A program made the position numbers and the translations under genes. A stretch of DNA of 64,000 bases from Natronosalvus amylolyticus (GTDB taxonomy: Archaea; Halobacteriota; Halobacteria; Halobacteriales; Natrialbaceae). Location of the stretch: assembly GCF_024298845.1 (NCBI RefSeq), contig NZ_CP101156.1, forward strand, positions 2,790,001-2,854,000, given 5' to 3'. Shown one piece after another: positions 33,893-42,425 of the stretch. The notes beneath the pieces are model-generated. The model saw only the letters and a list, made by a program, of their open reading frames with translations. It was not told the DNA's origin and made no database searches. Each line of letters begins with the position of its first letter. Position 1 is the stretch's first letter.

Positions 33893-35086
33893 ATGCAAAC
33901 CGTTATTCTCGCGGCCGGACAGGGAACCCGAATGCGCCCGCTCTCCGAATCGGTGCCAAAGCCGATGTTGCCGGTTACGAGCAAACCACTGGTAGCACAC
34001 ACTGTGGAGGCGGCAATCGAGGCCGGGGCCGATGAAATCGTTCTCGTCGTCGGCTACGGGGCCGATGTCGTCCGTGATTACTTCGGAGACCGGTTCCAGG
34101 GCGTTCGGATTCGATACGCCGTACAGGATCAACAAGACGGAACCGCAGGGGCGCTCTGGGCGGCAAGTGAGTATCTCGACCCCAGCGAACCGTTCGCGGT
34201 GATCAACGGCGACATAGTCTTCGACCGGCCGTCACTTTCGGCCCTGTTTGCGGCCGGTCCGGCCGTCGGGTCAACTCGCGTCGAGGAACCGTCGAACTAC
34301 GGAGTCCTCGAGGTCTCGGGTGGAACGGTCACTGGCATCGTCGAAAAGCCCGATGACCCACCCGGAAGGCTCGCAAACGCGGGTGCGTACGTCTTTCCTC
34401 CAGCGGCCTTCGCGTGTCTCGATGTCCGTCGGAGCGAACGTGGCGAGTACGAACTCACCGATATACTGAGTCGAGTGCTCGAGGACGAGACCATCGACGT
34501 CGGTCACGTCGAATTTGGCCAGTGGCTCGACGTCGGCCGTCCGTGGGAACTGCTCGAGGCAAACGAGCGGAAACTGGCCGAACTGGAGCGCGATATCCGC
34601 GGAACAGTCAGTGACGACGCCGAGATTTCCGGCACGGTCGTCGTGGAACCGGGTGCGACAATCCGATCGGATGTGGTTCTCGAGGGGCCAGCGCTGATTC
34701 GGTCGGGAGCGACCGTCGGGCCGAACGCGTACGTTCGGGGGGCGACGCTCATCGGTGAGGGCGCCACTGTCGGCCACGGCGTCGAGATCAAAAACAGCGT
34801 GTTGATGGCGGGGACCAGCGTCGGCCATCTCTCTTACGTCGGTGACAGCGTTCTCGGACGGGACGTCAACGTCGGTGCGGGGACGGCTATCGCAAACCTG
34901 CGCCACGACGATCAACCGATCGAAATGATCGTTTCGGGAGAGCGTGTTTCGACCGGTCGGCGGAAGTTCGGGGTCGTCCTCGGCGACGAGGCCAAGACGG
35001 GTATCAATACGAGTCTCAACCCCGGTGTACGACTGTCGTCGGGTCAGACGACTGTGCCCGGAGAGAGCGTATTCTCCGATCGGTAG
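33893..35086 (+). CDS. glmU: Bifunctional sugar-1-phosphate nucleotidylyltransferase/acetyltransferase (GlmU-like)
   Basis: 397 residues. The N-terminal Rossmann-like pyrophosphorylase domain (about 1-230) starts VILAAGQGTRMRPL, with PKPMLPV, the sugar/metal site NGDIVFDRP and IVEKPDDPPGRLANAG. The C-terminal left-handed beta-helix (about 235-395) shows hexapeptide repeats (GTVVVEPGATIRSDVVL, VGPNAYVRGATLIGEGATVG) and the acyltransferase end region NLRHDDQPIEM. In archaea this fused type converts GlcN-1-P through GlcNAc-1-P to UDP-GlcNAc. That reading is supported by glmM next door and glmS at 60.5 kb. Thymidylyltransferase activity on glucose-1-P is an alternative seen in close relatives. 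Probably in one operon with the carbamoyltransferase. Confidence 0.88.
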   Translation: MQTVILAAGQGTRMRPLSESVPKPMLPVTSKPLVAHTVEAAIEAGADEIVLVVGYGADVVRDYFGDRFQGVRIRYAVQDQQDGTAGALWAASEYLDPSEPFAVINGDIVFDRPSLSALFAAGPAVGSTRVEEPSNYGVLEVSGGTVTGIVEKPDDPPGRLANAGAYVFPPAAFACLDVRRSERGEYELTDILSRVLEDETIDVGHVEFGQWLDVGRPWELLEANERKLAELERDIRGTVSDDAEISGTVVVEPGATIRSDVVLEGPALIRSGATVGPNAYVRGATLIGEGATVGHGVEIKNSVLMAGTSVGHLSYVGDSVLGRDVNVGAGTAIANLRHDDQPIEMIVSGERVSTGRRKFGVVLGDEAKTGINTSLNPGVRLSSGQTTVPGESVFSDR

Positions 35087-35197
35087 CCCAGAGTGTTGCT
35101 CTCGAGTTCGGTTTCGCTCGAGTATCTCCGGCCGTCTCGCAATCGAGCTTATCGACTCTATAGTAATCCTCCGGCGGGGGGTTGAGAGGGTATTCAC

Positions 35198-36520
35198 ATG
35201 TTTGGAACGAGCGGTATTCGCGGTACTGTTGGCACCGACGTCACGGCCGAACTCGCCCTCGATGTGGGCCGAGCCCTCGCCTCCGAGGGGTACGAACGCG
35301 TCGTCGTCGGACGGGACGTCCGACCGAGCGGTGCTGTGCTGGCCGACGCGCTGATGGCCGGTGTCAGAGAATGTGGTGGCACCGTCCTCGAGGTTGGAGT
35401 CGCTCCCACACCGACAATCGCCAGAGCAGTTTCGTGGACGGAAAGCGATGCGGGCGTCGTCATCACGGCCTCGCACAACCCAGCAACGGACAACGGGATC
35501 AAACTCTGGAACCCCTCCGGCAGGGCGTTCGATCCCGAGCAGTGTGAGACGATTGCAACCCGTCTCGAACGAGGTACATTCACGCTCCAGCCCTGGGACG
35601 GCCACGGCTCGAGCGAACCGGTGGAGAACGCACTCGAGCGTCACTCGAGGGAACTGAGTGAGGCCGTTTCACTCGATACGTCGCCGAGCGTCGTCGTCGA
35701 CGTCGGCAACGGAACTGGCGGGATCACTGCTCGTGTCCTCGCCGATCTGGGGTGTGACGTCGTGACGCTGAACGGCCAACAGGACGGGAGTTTTCCGGGG
35801 CGTCCGAGTGAGCCGACACGGGAGACGCTTGGCGATCTCGCGTCTTTCGTCGAGTTGAGCGATGCAGACCTGGGTATAGCTCACGATGGTGACGCCGATC
35901 GGATGGTCGCGGTCGACGAGACAGGAACGTTCGTTCCGAAAGACGTCCTTCTGGCACTCTTTGCCCGTGAGACGGCAACCGTCGGCGACGTCGTTGCGGT
36001 TCCGGTCGACACGAGTATGGCTGTCGACGATGCCCTCGAGAGCGTGGGTGCCGCCGCCACTCGTACACCCGTTGGTGACGTTTTCGTCGCCGACCGAGCC
36101 ATGGACTCGGACGTCGTCTTCGGCGGTGAGCCGAGCGGGGCGTGGATCTGGCCACAGGAAACGCCGTGTCCCGACGGGCCACTCGCAGCCTGTAAGCTCC
36201 TCTCGCTCGTCGCCGACCGTGGGCCGCTCTCGACGCTCGTTTCAGCAATCGAGACGTACCCGATTCGTCGGCAATCGATCGACGTTACCGACAAAGCAGC
36301 GGTTATCGGCCGTGTACGCGACCGCTGTCGTCAGCGGTACGCCGACGTCGACTCGATGGACGGCGTCTACGTCGCTTTCGAGGACGGATGGATGCTCGTG
36401 CGAGCGAGCGGAACCGAACCCGTCGTGCGGATCACTGCCGAAGCGCGAACCGATTCGCGGGCAAACGAAATTGAAGCCATCGCGGTCGACCTGCTGGAGG
36501 CAGCAACGAGCAGAGAATAG
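35198..36520 (+). CDS. glmM: Phosphoglucosamine mutase (phosphohexomutase family)
   Basis: 440 residues of the alpha-D-phosphohexomutase family. It starts FGTSGIRGTVG, with the phosphorylated serine in TASHNPATDNGIK (Ser92), the metal loop DGDADRM (about 229-235), the sugar loop GGEPSGAWI (about 308-316) and the phosphate-binding RASGTEPVVRI near the C-terminus. The length and the TSGIRG start fit archaeal phosphoglucosamine/phosphomannomutases. Next to glmU and with glmS in the same window, conversion of GlcN-6-P to GlcN-1-P is the most likely reaction; phosphomannomutase activity cannot be excluded. The ATG is at 35198, 111 bases after glmU. Confidence 0.88.
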   Translation: MFGTSGIRGTVGTDVTAELALDVGRALASEGYERVVVGRDVRPSGAVLADALMAGVRECGGTVLEVGVAPTPTIARAVSWTESDAGVVITASHNPATDNGIKLWNPSGRAFDPEQCETIATRLERGTFTLQPWDGHGSSEPVENALERHSRELSEAVSLDTSPSVVVDVGNGTGGITARVLADLGCDVVTLNGQQDGSFPGRPSEPTRETLGDLASFVELSDADLGIAHDGDADRMVAVDETGTFVPKDVLLALFARETATVGDVVAVPVDTSMAVDDALESVGAAATRTPVGDVFVADRAMDSDVVFGGEPSGAWIWPQETPCPDGPLAACKLLSLVADRGPLSTLVSAIETYPIRRQSIDVTDKAAVIGRVRDRCRQRYADVDSMDGVYVAFEDGWMLVRASGTEPVVRITAEARTDSRANEIEAIAVDLLEAATSRE

Positions 36521-36619
36521 CGGGTCGAAATCTATCAACGGGAGTGGAAAACGTCCGGAAATGGACACATTTTTTCGAGAGGTGCCGGTTCGACGCAGTG
36601 AAACTGGACTTATCGGTGG

Positions 36620-36628
36620 TATAAATAT
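36620..36628 (+). promoter_or_regulatory. TATA box of the HTH-10 regulator gene
   Basis: TATAAATAT 37-45 bases before the ATG at 36665, predicting a leader of about 15 bases. Confidence 0.5.
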
Positions 36629-36664
36629 GGCCGTCGATTCTCTGGTCTTCAGCACCACTCGTCA

Positions 36665-37327
36665 ATGGGATTTACTACAACCGTCCATCTGGTCCACGAC
36701 GAACTCCCGCTGGTGCCGACTATCGAAGTACACCCCGATCTAATACTTCGATACGAGTACGGGGAAACACTCGAGGACCGACGTCTGTTGTTCGTTTCTG
36801 CCTTTTGTGAGGAGCGTTCTGACCTCGAGCGGTCACTGGAGGCTGACCCCACCATTTCGAACCCAACTCCGATTGCCACGTTCGACAATCGGACGATCTA
36901 TCGTCTCGAAACCGAAACCGATCTCGAGATAATTCCCGGCCGATGTGGGACCGACGGCCTGTTCGTATTCACCGTTACGAGCGGGGATGGGGGATGGATC
37001 GTCCGTGGATACCTTCCTGATCGAGACGCACTTTCGGCGTTTCGGGCGCGTTGTCGAGAACGCGGCATCTCTTTTCGCGTGACGCAACTGTGTGATTCCT
37101 CGTCTGCGGACGAGCAAACCTATTACCTGACCGAACAACAGCGAGAACTACTCATGATGGCGTACTATGCCGGTTACTTCGAGGTCCCACGGACGATTAC
37201 ACAGGACGATCTTGCCGAACGCCTCGAGATTTCAGATTCGGCCGTCTCTCAGCGAATCCGTCGAGCCGTCTCCGAGTTGATAGCGGGCACGCTCGAAAAT
37301 AATCGTGAAGTTGACATACGCGGTTGA
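36665..37327 (+). CDS. Bat-type HTH-10 transcription regulator
   Basis: 220 residues. The C-terminal about 60 residues (LTEQQRELLMMAYYAGYFEVPRTITQDDLAERLEISDSAVSQRIRRAV) are the HTH-10 DNA-binding domain of bacterio-opsin activator (Bat)-like proteins. The N-terminal 155 residues are a sensor of the kind often paired with HTH-10 in haloarchaea (VHLVHDELPLVPTIEVHP, IIPGRCGTDGLFVFTVTSGDGGW). A Bat-like regulator controlling the opsin operon 9 kb upstream is possible but unsupported; control of the adjacent glycan genes is at least as likely. Preceded by a good TATA box. Confidence 0.88.
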   Translation: MGFTTTVHLVHDELPLVPTIEVHPDLILRYEYGETLEDRRLLFVSAFCEERSDLERSLEADPTISNPTPIATFDNRTIYRLETETDLEIIPGRCGTDGLFVFTVTSGDGGWIVRGYLPDRDALSAFRARCRERGISFRVTQLCDSSSADEQTYYLTEQQRELLMMAYYAGYFEVPRTITQDDLAERLEISDSAVSQRIRRAVSELIAGTLENNREVDIRG

Positions 37328-37527
37328 CCTGCTTTGCACTGGGTCTGTTAGGTGGTGTATATCGGAACCGGACCGTTCGTTGACTGTGATACAATTTGGA
37401 ATTGTCGTGGTTAGGGCCCCGAAACGGACAATCCTCTGAGATCGCCTCTCGCCTCATTTCACTCTTTCTCGACCGTTTCAATGTGTACAACTATCAGATA
37501 CGCTCGTTCTGTGCGTAAGTTATCAAT

Positions 37528-37543
37528 TATGGTACCATAGTAA
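37528..37543. promoter_or_regulatory. TATGGTACCATA palindrome overlapping TACCATAGTAA element
   Basis: A perfect 12-base palindrome (37528-37539) about 72 bases before the start of the beta-helix gene. Its right half is part of an 11-base sequence, TACCATAGTAA (37533-37543), found again at 47937-47947 upstream of the asparagine-synthase-like gene. Confidence 0.35.
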
Positions 37544-37611
37544 ACTTAAAAACTTGCTATCCGAACCCACAGATACTGGGGTTTGTTATACCTATAAAGC
37601 AATGACTATCA

Positions 37612-39246
37612 ATGTCGGAACGAAGTGAGATGCGGTGTGGACGTTCTCGGTGCTCTCGGCCAGCGGATACTGTTGACGATCGGACGACACTAGATGATTC
37701 GACGGCTTCGACGCAGTCGCGACGGACAGTATTGCAAGGAATCGCAGCGACGTGTGCGGCAGGAATCGGATTGACGTCCGTTGCGAGCGCGACAGATTCG
37801 TACACACACTACGAGGATCAGTACGAAAACGTGGTTAACGTCGTCGAAGCCGGTGCTGACAATACCGGCTCCGAATCGATTACCTCCGTCCTCGAGGACG
37901 AGCGAGCCGACAACACGTTGTTCGTCTTCCCGGAGGGGCGGTACTTCATGGACAAGCAGTTCAGGTTTACGGGTTTCGAAAACGTCGGTTTCGTCGGGGA
38001 CAATGCGACGTTAGTCCCCGCGAATTACTACGATTTTGACGGCCCGCAGTACCGGCTGTTTCGTCTCGGTGTCTCCTATCGTCCAGGGAAACGGCTTCGA
38101 TTCGAGGGTTTCGAGGTCGATCAGACGGCTTCCGATACCGGTATCCGGACGATTGAAACGTACATCTCCGAGCGACTCGAGGTTCGGGACGTTATTATTC
38201 GCGGCCAACACGATAGCGGCACCTGGGGGCCAGGATTGTTCAATATTACCGAGCCGAACGGCTGGGGAATCGTCGAGCGATTCCGTGCACCTGACGGGGG
38301 TGAATGGGTCGATAACACGCCGATGGCCGGAAACCGCTGGCGTGGACCGATCGGAATCGAAGCGAATCAGAACCGTGGCACGCTCGAATTCCGCCGGTGT
38401 GCGTTGGGGGCGTTCCCGAACAACGGACTCTACGCGGCGGGCGGTGACGGAAAAATAATCGTCCACGGTGGCTATTATAGTAATAGTAACGGGGCAAACG
38501 TGCGCGTCGGCGGTGATAATAGCGAGATACGGTGGCCGACGGTCGAAATCGACGACACGCGACCGGAAGATAAGACCCAGCGTGGTATCCGCATCGAAAA
38601 CGGGCGTGAGATCGAGATTTACGGTGCGGCCGTCGAAATCTCCTCTCCAATGCCGACCAGTCACGCCATTTCGGTGATGAACTCCTGTGAGAGTGCACGC
38701 ATTGCAAACACGCGTCTCCAACTCGAGGGATCGACGGTCAACCACGGGATTGTCATCTCACCGGATGCTGGTGAGGTAACCATCGCCGATACGGCGATAA
38801 CTCACGAGACGGCCGGTGGGTATCCGCTGTGGATCAGAAACAGTGACCGGAGCGAGCGGGTGCTCGCCGAATATCTCACTATTTCGGGCCGGGCCGGCGA
38901 CGAAGGTGGGTTCCGTGACGGCATTCGCTGTGAACGGGACAACTGTCGGTTCAGTCACGTCGAGGTGATCCAACACGGTCGAGACGGCGTGGATCGAAAC
39001 GCTATCGTCAACATGGCCGCTGATTTGACGGTCTATCGAAGCAAACTCCGGGCCAGTCAGTATCCGTACATCGACATCGGCTCCGATGCACTCGTTCGTG
39101 ACTCCGACCTCGAATCCTCTGGTGGAAGACACGCTGTCTGTCTGTATCCGGAGTCACACAGCCCCTCGTTCAAAAAGAATCGCCTCGTCAACGGGATTCG
39201 AGACCTTGGCGCGACCGACGTGTTGACCTGGGAAAACACGTATTAG
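37612..39246 (+). CDS. Tat-exported right-handed beta-helix protein
   Basis: 544 residues. A 36-residue polar lead precedes a twin-arginine signal (SRRTVLQGIAATCAAGIGLTSVASA), then a long parallel beta-helix (about 70-540). Short repeated strands (LRFEGFEVDQTAS, LEVRDVIIRGQHDSG, IIVHGGYYSNSNGANVRVGGD, IRIENGREIEIYGAAVEIS, SARIANTRLQLEGS) are typical of pectate-lyase-like and glycan epimerase/lyase folds. No catalytic signature is evident. The ATG at 37612 is used; 37630 is possible. A TTATACCTATAAAG promoter-like stretch lies 15-28 bases upstream. In this position it may modify or bind the exopolysaccharide outside the cell. Confidence 0.78.
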   Translation: MSERSEMRCGRSRCSRPADTVDDRTTLDDSTASTQSRRTVLQGIAATCAAGIGLTSVASATDSYTHYEDQYENVVNVVEAGADNTGSESITSVLEDERADNTLFVFPEGRYFMDKQFRFTGFENVGFVGDNATLVPANYYDFDGPQYRLFRLGVSYRPGKRLRFEGFEVDQTASDTGIRTIETYISERLEVRDVIIRGQHDSGTWGPGLFNITEPNGWGIVERFRAPDGGEWVDNTPMAGNRWRGPIGIEANQNRGTLEFRRCALGAFPNNGLYAAGGDGKIIVHGGYYSNSNGANVRVGGDNSEIRWPTVEIDDTRPEDKTQRGIRIENGREIEIYGAAVEISSPMPTSHAISVMNSCESARIANTRLQLEGSTVNHGIVISPDAGEVTIADTAITHETAGGYPLWIRNSDRSERVLAEYLTISGRAGDEGGFRDGIRCERDNCRFSHVEVIQHGRDGVDRNAIVNMAADLTVYRSKLRASQYPYIDIGSDALVRDSDLESSGGRHAVCLYPESHSPSFKKNRLVNGIRDLGATDVLTWENTY

Positions 39247-39495
39247 TCCCACTCCAGGCGTCGGCCCGTACGCAAAATCGAGGATTTTCCACACGGGTTC
39301 GGACCTGGAATCTCACTACTGCCGGGTCGTGAACTGACGCTACGCGCCGTTATCGTCGTTTAACGCCCGTATAATAACGCCTCGGTCGTTCCTCCAGTTC
39401 GATACTGTGAGTATGTCGTCGCCTGAATCGATGAATTCCTCGAGTATCGACCTCGAGCGAACCGGCTCTCCGTTCGAAGCGCTGTCGGTGAAACC

Positions 39496-41130
39496 GTGAA
39501 TCGGAGCATTGGGAGTGGCGTCTTTTCCGTGGTGAGTGCGAAAGTCGTCGTGCTCGTCGTCACTGCTATTTCGACGCCGCTTCTGTATCGATTCCTCGGG
39601 GTCTCTGCCTTCGGTGAGTACGCGTTTTTGCTGTCGGTCTTCGCAATCTACATGATCTTCGTCAGTTCCGGGATCACCGACGGCGTTCGAAAATTCCTCG
39701 CCGAAGATCGCAACGAGGCAGACTGGAGCGAACACGTTGTCGGCTTTTACTTTCGGCTGGCCTTCCTCTTGGCCGTTATCGGAGCACTCGGACTGGCCCT
39801 CGGTGCGCAATCCGGACTCGTCGCTGCCCTCTTCGGGTCCGGCGTCGCCCCGTACTTTTATCTGCTGGCCTTGCTGGTCATTTCGGCGCAGTTTCGAGAC
39901 TACGCGCGCAAGACGCTCATGGGGTTCGGCCTCGAACGATATTCGGAACCGCTGAAGATTCTCGACAAGGTCGCTTTCGTCGCGATTGCGCTCCCGTTAA
40001 CGTACCTTGGAATCGGTGTTGCAGGGGCGCTCGCGGGTCATCTTGTGGCGAGTATCCTCGTTACTATCGCCGGACTGGCGCTCGTTCACCGACGAGTTTC
40101 GCTGTCGTGCGTGTTCACTCGCCCGACAAAGCGGTTTCCGCGAAAGCAGATGCTTACGTTCAACTCCCTGAACATCGTCCTCGTCTTTCTGTTGATGTCT
40201 CTGTATCACATCGATATCGTGATGCTCCAGCGGTTTACCGATAGTTCGGCGGTAGGGAACTACCGGGCAGCGCTGACACTCGCGGAATTCCTCTGGTTCG
40301 TGCCGCTCGCGATTCAGACGGTGTTCGTCCACTCGACGTCGGAACTGTGGTCACAGAACCGTCATCGAAAAATATCCAGACTGGCGTCGAAGACGACGCG
40401 ATACACGTTCTTACTGACGGCCGTAATGGCAGTGGGACTTGCCGCACTGGCTGAGGTCGCTGTTCCCATCTACTTCGGTTCCGACGCCGAACCGGCGGTC
40501 GAACCGCTGTTGTTATTGCTCCCTGGTGCACTCGGGTTTGCCCTTGCACGTCCGATTCTCGCCGTGTCACAGGGAAACGGGGCGCTCAGATATCCCATCG
40601 CTGCTACCGGCGGAGCGGCTCTGCTGAACGTGATTCTCAACGCTGCACTCATCCCCCGGTACGGGATGCACGGCGCAGCCGTCGCAACCAGTGTCGGCTA
40701 CGGAACGATGTTCGTTTTCCACTGTCTGAGTGCGCGTCTGGTCGGCTTTGACCCACTCGAGGATGCTCGATTCGTGCGAGTCACACTCACTACCGTCCTC
40801 GCCGCCGTCCCAATCTTTGCCCTCTCGTCGGGAATCGGGAGTTTGTGGTTTGCCCTTCTCATCGTCCCGCCGGTCGGATTCGCTATCTTCCTCGCGTTTG
40901 CGCTGCTCGTCGGTGCCCTGGACCTGACGGAAGCGTTCGAATTGCTGGCGATGCTTCCCGATCCGATCGGGTCCAAAGCCGACGCTATTCATCGCCGCCT
41001 CGAGGCCTCGAACGAGCGGGGGCCGGCGCCGAGCCAGCTACAGAGCTTGCTGTTTCTGGCAGGGTTGTCGCTGTTTCTCACCGGTCTCCTACTGGGATTC
41101 CTGCATCCCGACCAGCAACTGGTCCCGTAA
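39496..41130 (+). CDS. Wzx-like polysaccharide flippase (MATE/MVF superfamily)
   Basis: 544 residues with about 14 transmembrane helices in the order of the oligosaccharide-flippase family. The N-terminal SVVSAKVVVLVVTAISTPLLYRFLGVSAFGEYAFLL is the classical first-helix pair. A cytoplasmic loop FTRPTKRFPRKQMLTF precedes helices 7-8. The last about 60 residues form an amphipathic segment plus one extra helix. It would move a lipid-linked glycan across the membrane for polymerisation or transfer. The start is a GTG at 39496, since no ATG precedes the first helix. The 249 bp before it hold no other gene. Confidence 0.88.
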   Translation: MNRSIGSGVFSVVSAKVVVLVVTAISTPLLYRFLGVSAFGEYAFLLSVFAIYMIFVSSGITDGVRKFLAEDRNEADWSEHVVGFYFRLAFLLAVIGALGLALGAQSGLVAALFGSGVAPYFYLLALLVISAQFRDYARKTLMGFGLERYSEPLKILDKVAFVAIALPLTYLGIGVAGALAGHLVASILVTIAGLALVHRRVSLSCVFTRPTKRFPRKQMLTFNSLNIVLVFLLMSLYHIDIVMLQRFTDSSAVGNYRAALTLAEFLWFVPLAIQTVFVHSTSELWSQNRHRKISRLASKTTRYTFLLTAVMAVGLAALAEVAVPIYFGSDAEPAVEPLLLLLPGALGFALARPILAVSQGNGALRYPIAATGGAALLNVILNAALIPRYGMHGAAVATSVGYGTMFVFHCLSARLVGFDPLEDARFVRVTLTTVLAAVPIFALSSGIGSLWFALLIVPPVGFAIFLAFALLVGALDLTEAFELLAMLPDPIGSKADAIHRRLEASNERGPAPSQLQSLLFLAGLSLFLTGLLLGFLHPDQQLVP

Positions 41131-41369
41131 TATCCGCCTTCTCGGGTCGATTACGGGCAGGCACTTGTCGCGCCCCCTGGGCCAGCCATCGATTTCTCGT
41201 GGATTGTCACGCCGGACAGCGATCGCTTCGCACAAAAACGGTGTAAGGGTTTGTCGACGCTACCTACAGGCAGTTCACTGTCTCCAGAGTGGTGTCACAG
41301 GAGTAATTGGCTACTCAAAGATGGAGCAAAAGGCGGAGTCGTACGGCTGTCTCGTGATGATCGACCGAC

Positions 41370-42425
41370 CTACTGGATCTGTGTCTCGAGGTGTTCGCTC
41401 TCCGCCATGTCGAACACCATCGCGAACAGGAGCAACGTGACCCCTGCTACCAAAAGCAACAGGCCCGTCGAGCCCGAGAGTGGGCTCCCGACGGCGACGA
41501 GTGCTGTAAGCAACGTGAGTCCGACGCCAAGCAACCCGGTTGCAGCCGTTCCGGCGCCAACGAGATAAAACAACGCGAGCGGGTGAAAGTCCAACACGAG
41601 ATACTTCGCTTTCAGCCGCCACAGGAAGTTCTGTAGCAACATCAGCGACACCTTTGGGATGTACGTCGAGTACTGGATGCTCGACTCTTCGTTACCGTAG
41701 ACTGCGGGCATCGTAACGTCGGCAACCCGCATGCCGTGGACGTTCAGCTTCACGAGCAGGTCGTTACAGTAGCCATAGTACTCATAGAGGTCCTCGACAG
41801 CGATCGCCTCGAGCGCCTCGTTGGAGATGGCTGTGTACCCGTTCTGTGGATCCATCGTCTTCCAGTAGCCGGCGGCAATCTTCGTCAGAAACGAGAGGAT
41901 CGCGTTGCCGACGAACCGGAACCGTGGCATCGCTGCCCGGTACTCTTTCGAGAGCAGACGGTTTCCTTTGGCGTAGTCTGCCTGCCCCTCGACGAGCGGA
42001 TCGAGCAGCCGAGACATCTGCCCGAGGTCCATCTGTCCGTCCGCATCGACGGTTACTGTCGCGTCTATATCATCCTCGAGGGCGGCAAGATACCCAGTTT
42101 TGATTGCACCACCAGCACCTCGGTTGTGCCAGTGCTGGATCGGGACCACTCGACCGATGGCATCGTCGACGAATGCTCGATTCTCGAGGGCGGTGGTTCC
42201 GCCGTCTGCCATCATCGGCTCGATGTCCTCGCCTTTGGGTCGGTGGGTCCTGCCCCCATCCTCGCGTGCGGCCGCTCGGATCTCCGACCAGGTATCGTCG
42301 GTGGACTGATCGTCAATCGCGTAGATACGGTCGACGTACTCGGGCATATCACGGATGACGTCGCCGACGAACCCCTCTTCGTTGTACGCCGGCAGAACGA
42401 CGCCAACAGTTTTCTCTCGGTACAT
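41370..42425 (-). CDS. GT2 glycosyltransferase with C-terminal membrane helices (DPM1/DPG-synthase-like)
   Basis: 351 residues. GT-A domain about 1-235: VGVVLPAYNEEGFV, then AIDDQSTDDT (first Asp motif), GGAIKTGYLAAL, VTVDADGQMD (DxD-type), and NGYTAISNEAL. Two transmembrane helices close the chain (about 275-300 and 310-330). This layout is that of dolichol-phosphate-sugar synthases and related polyprenyl-phosphate glycosyltransferases; sugar donor unknown. Its ATG overlaps the stop of the upstream deacetylase-like gene by one base (TAATG), so the two are translated together. Confidence 0.9.
   Translation of the reverse strand: MYREKTVGVVLPAYNEEGFVGDVIRDMPEYVDRIYAIDDQSTDDTWSEIRAAAREDGGRTHRPKGEDIEPMMADGGTTALENRAFVDDAIGRVVPIQHWHNRGAGGAIKTGYLAALEDDIDATVTVDADGQMDLGQMSRLLDPLVEGQADYAKGNRLLSKEYRAAMPRFRFVGNAILSFLTKIAAGYWKTMDPQNGYTAISNEALEAIAVEDLYEYYGYCNDLLVKLNVHGMRVADVTMPAVYGNEESSIQYSTYIPKVSLMLLQNFLWRLKAKYLVLDFHPLALFYLVGAGTAATGLLGVGLTLLTALVAVGSPLSGSTGLLLLVAGVTLLLFAMVFDMAESEHLETQIQ

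Noticed and set aside
36665..37327. Naming the HTH-10 protein as the activator of the halorhodopsin operon
   Set aside because: It shares only the HTH-10 domain with Bat, lies 9 kb from hop, and no Bat-type upstream site was seen before hop.
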